Below, piece by piece: positions 5,468 through 10,855 of a stretch of DNA of 10,855 bases. The first letter of the stretch is position 1. Each line of letters opens with the position of its first letter. The position numbers and the translations under genes are program-made. This stretch comes from Deltaproteobacteria bacterium (GTDB taxonomy: Bacteria; Myxococcota; Polyangia; Polyangiales; B10-G4): the NCBI GenBank assembly GCA_019312705.1, contig JAFDCW010000065.1:1-10855 (forward strand), in the 5' to 3' direction. The notes under the pieces are model-generated. The model was not told the DNA's origin. It saw nothing but the letters and a program-made list of their open reading frames with translations, and did no database searches.

Positions 5468-6405
5468 GCTGGGGCTTCGCGCTGCTCTTCGTCGCAGCCT
5501 GTGCCTTCGTCGCCTTCGTGGCGAGCGCGGTCACGGGGGCCATGATGATCCCCATCGAGCGAGCGCTCGGCCACGTGCACGCCCACGGTCGTGCGCGCAT
5601 CTGGCTGCTCTTTTCGTTCTTGCCGCTCTTCGCGAGCGTGCTCGTCGTCGTCGGCGCCTTCGGGCCGTGGATGGGGCTCACGCCGGACCACTGCGCGACT
5701 CACTTCGAAGAGCACGTGCATCTGTGTTTTGGCCACCAGGCCCGGTCCGCGTCACTCTTCCTGATCCTCCCGGCGTCAGCTCTGGCCACGCGCATTGCCC
5801 AGCTGTTCCTCCGCGCCGCCGAACGCGTGCTCCGGGCCCGTCGTGTCAGGCGGGAGCTCGTGGCGGTGCAAACGGCGACGATCGGGGACGTTCATGTGCT
5901 TCCCCTCCACGAGGCCAACGCCTTTGTCCTCGGCTACTGGTCTCCGACCCTCTTCGTCTCGCGCGCCCTTCTCGAGGGGCCGGCGTCGGAGGTCGAGGCG
6001 GTCTTGGCCCACGAGCGTGCCCACGCCGAGCGCCGTGATCCGCTCCGGCGTCTCGTGGCATTCCTCGCCCTGGCCTTTCATCTGCCCGGTATCGCCGACG
6101 CCCTCGAACGTCGAATCGGCGTTGCCCAGGAGATGGCTGCCGACGCCCACGCGGCGGGTCAGCTCGGCGATCCCGTGCGCGTCGCCGAGGCCCTCCTGAC
6201 GGTCGCGCGCGGACAAACAGCCGACCGTGGTCACGGCGCCATCCCAGCGCGCATCATCGAGCTGCTCAACGAGACGCCGCAATATGGCGGGCCGCCACTC
6301 CGGGCCCTCTTTGCGGGGGTCGCGTTTGCGTTCATGACCGTCGCCCTCGGCGCCGGCGCCGTCCACCACATGCTCGAGTCCGCCCTCAGCTTTCTCGGAG
6401 CGTGA
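5464..6405 (+). CDS. M56-family (BlaR1/MecR1-like) membrane metallopeptidase with His/Cys-rich sensor-like loop
   Basis: The product is 313 aa. Hydrophobic helices lie at about 5-28, 46-67, 95-116 and 281-300. The zinc-protease motif is HERAH (183-187) in VLAHERAHAERRDPLRR, and the third-ligand region is EMAADAHAA (Glu223, Asp227), as in M56 peptidases. BlaR1 and MecR1 add a penicillin-binding sensor domain after the last helix; here the protein ends about 13 residues after helix 4, so beta-lactam sensing is excluded. The loop between helices 2 and 3 (residues 76-91, HCATHFEEHVHLCFGH) has five His and two Cys and could bind a metal ion. Another His cluster, HVHAH, is at 37-41. The start overlaps the repressor stop by 4 bases. 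The inferred role is to sense periplasmic metal and trigger repressor inactivation. The peptidase call is firm; the sensing role is a hypothesis. Confidence 0.9.
   Translation: MSWGFALLFVAACAFVAFVASAVTGAMMIPIERALGHVHAHGRARIWLLFSFLPLFASVLVVVGAFGPWMGLTPDHCATHFEEHVHLCFGHQARSASLFLILPASALATRIAQLFLRAAERVLRARRVRRELVAVQTATIGDVHVLPLHEANAFVLGYWSPTLFVSRALLEGPASEVEAVLAHERAHAERRDPLRRLVAFLALAFHLPGIADALERRIGVAQEMAADAHAAGQLGDPVRVAEALLTVARGQTADRGHGAIPARIIELLNETPQYGGPPLRALFAGVAFAFMTVALGAGAVHHMLESALSFLGA
6397..6400 (+). promoter_or_regulatory. Ribosome binding site fixing the GTG start of the channel gene
   Basis: GGAG lies 9 bases before GTG 6410 but 18 bases before the in-frame ATG 6419, so it favours the GTG. 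Confidence 0.55.
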
Positions 6406-6409
6406 AGCC

Positions 6410-7681
6410 GTGCCGCAGATGATCCTCTTTGGAATTGGTGTCGCAACGGCCTTGGCTCGTGGTCGGGGGCGCGCCATTGCGGTGCTGCTCTTGGTTCTCG
6501 CCGCACTTTCGACGGCTCAGGCCCAGGCCCAGACCTGGACCGAGGCCGACGTGCTCACGATGGCTTTCCAGGGCGCCCCCGATGTACGCATCGCCGAAGG
6601 GCGCATCACCCAAGCCGAGGCCCTCGCCGAGGCGGCGGGCCTCTACCCCGACCCCCAGCTCAGCTGGGACCGCGAGGCGGTCGCTACGGGCCCGGGCTCG
6701 AGCCAGGATGTCGTGGCGTTGACCGTGCCGGTCGACCTATCTGGACGGCGCAGCGCTCAGCAAGCTCTCGCCCAAGGCCGCTCAGCTCTGCGCGAGGCCG
6801 AGGCGATCGATGTACGCAGCCGAATCGCCGCCGCCGCGCTGATGGCCTTTTACGACGGCATCGCCGCGGACGAGCGGGTCGAGGTCGCCCTCCGAGCGGT
6901 CGCAGCCCTCGACGAGGCCGTGCGCGTGATCAGCGCCCGGGAAGCTCACGGGACGGCTGCGGGCATGGACCAGATGCGCGTCACCCTCGAGGTCGAGCTC
7001 GCCCGCAGCGCGCTCGCGACGAGCGAAATCGCTGCGAAGCTCGCCCGCGCTCGTCTGCTCGTATTGCTCGGAAGGCCCGTCGACGACGAACCGACCCTCG
7101 AAGGGACCCTCGCGGTCTCCGTGCTTCCGGATTTGGGGGCGCTCCTCGACGAAGCCGAGGAGCAACCGACCCTCGCGTCGCGGCGTCGGGCGCGCGAGCT
7201 TGCGTCCGATGCGACCTCGTCCGCGGCGAACGCCTGGATCCCGCCGCTCTTGCTCACCGGTGGCGTAAACCTCGAGCGGGAGACCAATACCGAGGTGGGC
7301 TACGTCGCTGGCGTGTCGTTCCTCTTACCGTTCTTCAGTCAGGGCCGAGCGGTCTCGGCGGCGGCGCGCGGGCAGAGCGCGGTGGCCGAAGCCCAACTCG
7401 ACGCACGCACGCGGCGGGCACGGGCCGCCGTCGTGGCGGCGCACCTCAGGCTCGTCGGCCTCTCCGCGGAAGCAAACCGCTTCGACGTGGAGACCCGGGG
7501 GTCCCTCGAAGGACTGTTGGTTGCCGCCAACAGCGGCTATCGCGAGGGCCGCCGCAGCTTGGTGGAGCTGCTCGATGCGCGCCGCGCCGCCATCGCCGTC
7601 GCCCTCCGACGCGTGAACTTACGCCTCGAAGCGCGGCGGGCGGAGATCGCCTTGAGAAACGCGACTGGAGCATTGCGATGA
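6410..7681 (+). CDS. TolC/CzcC-family outer-membrane efflux channel
   Basis: The product is 423 aa from GTG 6410, 4 bases after the M56 stop. A signal peptide with hydrophobic core AIAVLLLVLAALS precedes a likely cleavage after STAQA (residue 38 or 40). The mature protein has the two-repeat layout of outer-membrane efflux proteins. Repeat 1 (about 45-225) opens with WTEADVLTMAFQGAPDVRIA and includes LYPDPQLSWD; repeat 2 (about 240-420) includes the strand pair around LLLTGGVNLERETN and GVSFLLPFF. Both repeats contain long Ala/Arg/Glu coiled-coil helices. Trimeric family members form the barrel and periplasmic tunnel through which an RND pump expels its substrate. The adaptor and pump genes follow directly, which places it as the CzcC-like component. 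Family is certain, subtype inferred from neighbours. Confidence 0.92.
   Translation: MPQMILFGIGVATALARGRGRAIAVLLLVLAALSTAQAQAQTWTEADVLTMAFQGAPDVRIAEGRITQAEALAEAAGLYPDPQLSWDREAVATGPGSSQDVVALTVPVDLSGRRSAQQALAQGRSALREAEAIDVRSRIAAAALMAFYDGIAADERVEVALRAVAALDEAVRVISAREAHGTAAGMDQMRVTLEVELARSALATSEIAAKLARARLLVLLGRPVDDEPTLEGTLAVSVLPDLGALLDEAEEQPTLASRRRARELASDATSSAANAWIPPLLLTGGVNLERETNTEVGYVAGVSFLLPFFSQGRAVSAAARGQSAVAEAQLDARTRRARAAVVAAHLRLVGLSAEANRFDVETRGSLEGLLVAANSGYREGRRSLVELLDARRAAIAVALRRVNLRLEARRAEIALRNATGALR
7667..7670 (+). promoter_or_regulatory. Ribosome binding site of the adaptor gene
   Basis: GGAG inside the end of the channel gene lies 7 bases before ATG 7678, so this gene can start independently of the ATGA coupling. 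Confidence 0.5.
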
Positions 7682-9330
7682 GCGGACCTTTGAGATGTGC
7701 TCTGGTGCTCTTTCTCGCGGCCTGGGCGCCGGTCGGCTGCGGCGACGAGCACGGTCACGACGAGCACGGCGACCACGAGCACGGTGACGAGCACGGTGAC
7801 CACGAGCACGGTGACGGCGAGCACGGTCACGACGAGCACGGTGACGACGAGCACGGCCACGGCGAGGGAGTGTCGATCACCCGCTTCACCGACGCCGTCG
7901 AGCTTTTCGCCGAGCACCCCGCGGCCGTGGTGGGTGAGGAGGTCACCCTTCTCGTACATCTCACGATCCTCGACGGCTTCAGCGGCCCGACCGAGGGATC
8001 TGTCACCCTGACCCTCGACGGCCCGGCGACCCTCGAGACGACCGTTCCGGAGCCGGCCCGCCCCGGGATCTTCCCCGTGACCTTCCGTCCGGAGACCCCG
8101 GGCACCTACCGCGGTCGCCTGGCGGTGCGCCTCGGGCCCGACGGAGAGGCCGTCGAAGATGTCGTCGAAGGCTTCGAGATCGAGGTCTTCGCGAGCGACG
8201 CAGCGGCGGAGGCCGCGAGCGGCGAAGAGAGTGAGGGCGCGGCTGCGATCGCCTTCTTGAAGGAGCAACAGTGGCAGGTGCCCTTCGCAACCGCCTTCGC
8301 CGAGGAGCGCACGCTGGTGCCGACGGTCGAGGTCTCCGGCGAGGTGACCACTCCCCCGGGCGGATCTGCCGAACTCGGCGCCCCCATCGCCGGCCGCGTC
8401 GTGGCCCCGGCGTCGGGGCTGCCACGGCCCGGTGACGATGTCGTCGTGGGTCAGGTCCTCGCGACCCTCGCGCCGGCCCCGTCGTCTCCCGAGGAAGGCG
8501 CGCGAGCGAGCCTCGTCGTGGCCGAAGCCGCGGCCCGGGCGGCCACCGCTCGGTCCACCGTCGAGCGCGCTGAGCGCCTCGTCGCCGACCGGGCGATCCC
8601 CGAGCGGGAGTTGGAGATCGCGCGGCGAGAGGCCGAGGTGGCCGGCGAGGCCGTCGCGGCGGCGCGGCGGGCCCAGCGTCTTTTCACCAGCTCGAGCACC
8701 GGCCGGGGCCCCGGTACCTTCCGGCTCACCGCGCCCATCGCGGGTGTCCTGACCGACGTGCACGCGAGTCCGGGCCACTCTGTGTCCGCCGGCGACGTGC
8801 TCTTCCAGATCGTCGACCCGTCGGAGCTGTGGATTCGGGCCCGGGTTCCCGAGCACGACGTGCCGCGGGTCCGGGCGGACGACGACGCCAGCTACCGCAT
8901 CCTCGGCCTGGACGACTGGCTGCCCATCCAGGTCAGCGGCGAGTCCCCGGCGGCGTCCGTCGTCACCGTCGGCCGGACGGTAGTCCGCGCATCGCGCACC
9001 GTCGACATCATCTATGCGCTGCACTCTCCGGACCCCCGCCTTCGGGTCGGCGCTACGGTTCGGGTAGCGGTCCCCGCGGGCGAGAGCATCCTCGCGGTCA
9101 CTGTGCCCCGGAGCGCGTTGGTCCAAGACGAGGGGCGCGACATCGTCTACGTGCAGGTCGAGGGGGAAACCTTCGAGGAGCGATTGGTCCGCGTGGGCAG
9201 CCGCGCCGGCGCATGGGTGGCGCTCTCGAGCGGCGTCGAAGCTGGTGACCGGGTCGTGACCCGTGGCGCGAACCTCATCCGCCTCGCTGCGCGGGCGTCG
9301 TCCGAGCCCAGTCACGGGCACGTGCACTGA
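7678..9330 (+). CDS. RND efflux periplasmic adaptor (CzcB/CusB-like), lipoprotein with 13-histidine tract
   Basis: The product is 550 aa, overlapping the channel gene by ATGA. The leader LVLFLAAWAPVGC gives Cys21 as probable lipid site. Residues 23-61 are an Asp/Glu/His/Gly tract holding 13 His and eight EHG units. Residues about 66-171 form an Ig-like beta-sandwich (ITRFTDAVELFAEHPAAVVG, then LLVHLTILDGF), an N-terminal domain I recall from other heavy-metal adaptors. Next come FLKEQQWQVPFATA (193-206), lipoyl half APIAGRVVAPASGLPRPGD (235-253), a helical hairpin (about 275-336), the second lipoyl half TAPIAGVLTDVHASPGHSVS (351-370), a beta-barrel (about 380-465) and a membrane-proximal domain (about 470-538). 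The C-terminus ends SHGHVH. The adaptor links the inner-membrane pump to the outer channel. The His tract is probably a metal-capturing tether, which supports a divalent or coinage metal substrate. Confidence 0.93.
   Translation: MSGPLRCALVLFLAAWAPVGCGDEHGHDEHGDHEHGDEHGDHEHGDGEHGHDEHGDDEHGHGEGVSITRFTDAVELFAEHPAAVVGEEVTLLVHLTILDGFSGPTEGSVTLTLDGPATLETTVPEPARPGIFPVTFRPETPGTYRGRLAVRLGPDGEAVEDVVEGFEIEVFASDAAAEAASGEESEGAAAIAFLKEQQWQVPFATAFAEERTLVPTVEVSGEVTTPPGGSAELGAPIAGRVVAPASGLPRPGDDVVVGQVLATLAPAPSSPEEGARASLVVAEAAARAATARSTVERAERLVADRAIPERELEIARREAEVAGEAVAAARRAQRLFTSSSTGRGPGTFRLTAPIAGVLTDVHASPGHSVSAGDVLFQIVDPSELWIRARVPEHDVPRVRADDDASYRILGLDDWLPIQVSGESPAASVVTVGRTVVRASRTVDIIYALHSPDPRLRVGATVRVAVPAGESILAVTVPRSALVQDEGRDIVYVQVEGETFEERLVRVGSRAGAWVALSSGVEAGDRVVTRGANLIRLAARASSEPSHGHVH
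7744..7863 (+). repeat. Imperfect tandem repeat encoding the histidine-rich tract
   Basis: Eight copies of a 12-base unit close to GACGAGCACGGT occur, some separated by a 3-base GAC, CAC or GGC codon. All steps are multiples of three, so gain or loss of units would keep the adaptor in frame and change the number of histidines. Confidence 0.85.
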
Positions 9331-10855
9331 TGATCAATGCGCTGCTTCGGATCTCCCTCAACAACCGCTGGCTCGTGCTCGCGGCCGCGGGAGCTCTCGT
9401 CGTCTTCGGCTCCTACCGGGCTGCCAATGCTAAGGTCGATGTCTTCCCCGATCTCACCGCCCCCCGAGTGACGATCGTGACCGAGGCCACGGGCATGGCC
9501 GCCGAAGAGGTCGAGACCCTCGTCACCTTCCCCCTCGAGACCGCGGTCAACGGCACCGCCGGGCTCCGCCGGGTGCGTTCGGCTTCGGCGCCGGGGATCT
9601 CCATCGTCTGGGCGGAATTCGATTGGGATACGAGCGACTCCGTCGCCCGCCAGCGCATCACCGAGCGCCTCCAGACCCTCGGCGATGCCCTCCCCCCGGA
9701 CGTGGAGGCGCCGACCCTCGCGCCTCCATCGTCGGTCATGGGCGAGGTTCTCTTCCTCGCGGTCACCTCCGATCATCTCTCCGAGATGGAACTCCGGCGC
9801 CTGGTGGACGTCGACCTCCGGCGCCGCCTCCTGGCGGTCCGTGGCGTCTCGCAGGTGATCTCCCAGGGCGGCGAGGTGCGCCAATACCAGGTGCTCCTCG
9901 ACCCCCAGCGCATGGAAGCGTACGGATTCACGATCGAGGACGTTGTGCACGCCCTCGAAGGGGGAAGCCAGAACGCCCCCGGAGGTTGGGTCGTCGCCCA
10001 GGAGCAGGAATCGGTCGTCCGCGTCCTCGGCCGGTCCCACGGCACAGATGACCTCGCGGGCCTGGTCGTCGCGACCCGAGGCTCGGTGCCGATCCGTCTC
10101 GCCCAGATCGCAGAGATCCGCGTCGGCGCGGCGCCGCGTCGGGGAACTGGGAGTTACAACGGTGAACCCGCGATCGTCTTGCGCGTCGCCAAGCAGCCCG
10201 GGGCCGACACCCTCGCCGTCACCGCGGAGGTGGACCGCGCCCTCGACGAACTCGAGCCGAGCCTCACCGCCCGCGGCGTCACCGTGCATCGGGATACCTT
10301 CCGCCAGGCGAACTTCATCGAGCGGGCGGTCAACAACCTCGTCGAGGTCCTGCGAGACGGCGCGGTCCTGGTGATCGTCCTGCTCTTTCTCTTTCTCTGG
10401 AGCTGGAGGCCGACGGTCATCAGCGGCGTCGCCATTCCGATCTCGCTCCTGGCGGCGGTCCTCGTCCTCGAGGCCCTCGGCCTGACTCTCGACACGATGA
10501 CCCTCGGCGGCCTCGCCATCGCCGTAGGCGAGTTGGTGGACGACGCGATCGTAGACGTCGAAAACGTCTCGCGTCGGCTCCGCGAACGAGACGAGATGCC
10601 CGAAGCCGCACGCTCCACGGTGATCGAGACGGTGCTCGCCGCATCCACCGAGGTCCGCTCTTCGATCGTCAGCGCCACCGCGATCCTCGGCCTCGTATTC
10701 TTGCCCCTGCTCTTCCTGACGGGGCTCGAGGGTCGGCTCCTCCGGCCCCTCGGCATCGCCTTCCTGGTGGCCATCGGGGCGTCGCTCCTGGTCGCCGTGA
10801 CCGTCACCCCGGTGCTCTGCTCCTACATGCTGCCGAAGGGCGCGGCCAAGGGGGA
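9330..10855 (+). CDS. Heavy-metal RND efflux pump (CzcA/CusA-like), truncated by window end
   Basis: 508 complete codons are visible and no stop is reached; full-length pumps are about 1,020-1,060 aa, so roughly half is present. ATG 9330 overlaps the adaptor stop as TGATG, indicating translational coupling. TM1 is at about 13-30, followed by KVDVFPDLTAPRVTIVTEATGMAAEEVETLVTFPLE with its ends trimmed, the typical start of the HME-RND porter domain. Helices TM2-TM4 begin at about residue 342. TM4 carries GGLAIAVGELVDDAIVDVEN (393-412), the proton-relay region. In CzcA this reads DFGxxxDGAxxxxEN; here the first Asp is Ala398 and extra acidic residues (Glu401, Asp405, Asp409) surround Asp404. This points to a subgroup different from classical Zn/Co/Cd CzcA. 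The substrate-site residues of the second half lie outside the window. The pump uses the proton gradient to export metal through the adaptor and channel encoded upstream. Confidence 0.94.
   Translation, partial: MINALLRISLNNRWLVLAAAGALVVFGSYRAANAKVDVFPDLTAPRVTIVTEATGMAAEEVETLVTFPLETAVNGTAGLRRVRSASAPGISIVWAEFDWDTSDSVARQRITERLQTLGDALPPDVEAPTLAPPSSVMGEVLFLAVTSDHLSEMELRRLVDVDLRRRLLAVRGVSQVISQGGEVRQYQVLLDPQRMEAYGFTIEDVVHALEGGSQNAPGGWVVAQEQESVVRVLGRSHGTDDLAGLVVATRGSVPIRLAQIAEIRVGAAPRRGTGSYNGEPAIVLRVAKQPGADTLAVTAEVDRALDELEPSLTARGVTVHRDTFRQANFIERAVNNLVEVLRDGAVLVIVLLFLFLWSWRPTVISGVAIPISLLAAVLVLEALGLTLDTMTLGGLAIAVGELVDDAIVDVENVSRRLRERDEMPEAARSTVIETVLAASTEVRSSIVSATAILGLVFLPLLFLTGLEGRLLRPLGIAFLVAIGASLLVAVTVTPVLCSYMLPKGAAKG

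Noticed and set aside
7537..9327. Long open frame on the minus strand (596 codons), including a valine/leucine/threonine repeat that looks like a membrane segment
   Set aside because: It lies fully antisense to the adaptor and the end of the channel gene, whose protein domains are clear. The hydrophobic repeat is simply the complement of the His-tract repeat, and long antisense frames are expected at this GC content.
9312..10289. 325-codon minus-strand frame
   Set aside because: It is antisense to the RND pump, whose translation is unambiguous.

Overview
The window is a GC-rich stretch of bacterial chromosome that most resembles a myxobacterium or related deltaproteobacterial lineage (Myxococcota/Bradymonadota). 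This assignment is an inference. It rests on the strong third-position G/C bias, a transmembrane Hanks-type Ser/Thr kinase with an extracytoplasmic sensor part, several predicted lipoproteins, and long spurious antisense frames of the kind expected in such genomes. No rRNA, tRNA, CRISPR array, insertion sequence or phage gene was seen, and no gene-free stretch exceeds 300 bases.

Layout. (1) Bases 1-1623, minus strand, hold a transmembrane Ser/Thr protein kinase with PEGA-like and PPC-like outer domains; its C-terminus is cut off by the window edge. (2) Diverging from it, 1705-2409 plus encodes an OmpH/Skp-like periplasmic coiled-coil protein with a lipoprotein-like leader. (3) 2463-3200 minus is a FadR-like GntR-family regulator. 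A FadR-type operator (TGGTCCGACCA inside a larger palindrome) abuts its start codon and overlaps its likely promoter. (4) Diverging from that, 3295-4170 plus is a trypsin-like serine protease with a lipoprotein leader, followed by a nested hairpin and T-run that looks like a terminator. (5) 4275-4901 minus is a small lipoprotein of unknown function.

(6) From about 5000 to the right edge runs one tightly packed plus-strand operon. It encodes a BlaI/MecI/CopY-family repressor, an M56 (BlaR1-like) membrane metallopeptidase, a TolC/CzcC-family outer-membrane channel, an RND periplasmic adaptor lipoprotein with a 13-histidine tract, and a CzcA/CusA-type RND pump truncated by the window end. Junctions overlap by 4, 4 and 1 bases, apart from a 4-base gap before the channel gene. 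A 7-bp inverted repeat surrounds a perfect TTGACA box just upstream of the repressor gene.

The most interesting reading is region 6. It is a heavy-metal tripartite efflux system that appears to be controlled not by the usual MerR, two-component or direct CopY switch but by a BlaR1/BlaI-style proteolytic relay. The M56 protease lacks a beta-lactam-binding domain. Instead it has a short predicted extracytoplasmic loop rich in His and Cys (HCATHFEEHVHLCFGH), which could be the metal sensor. The repressor has no cysteines, so it cannot use the CopY cysteine-cluster mechanism.
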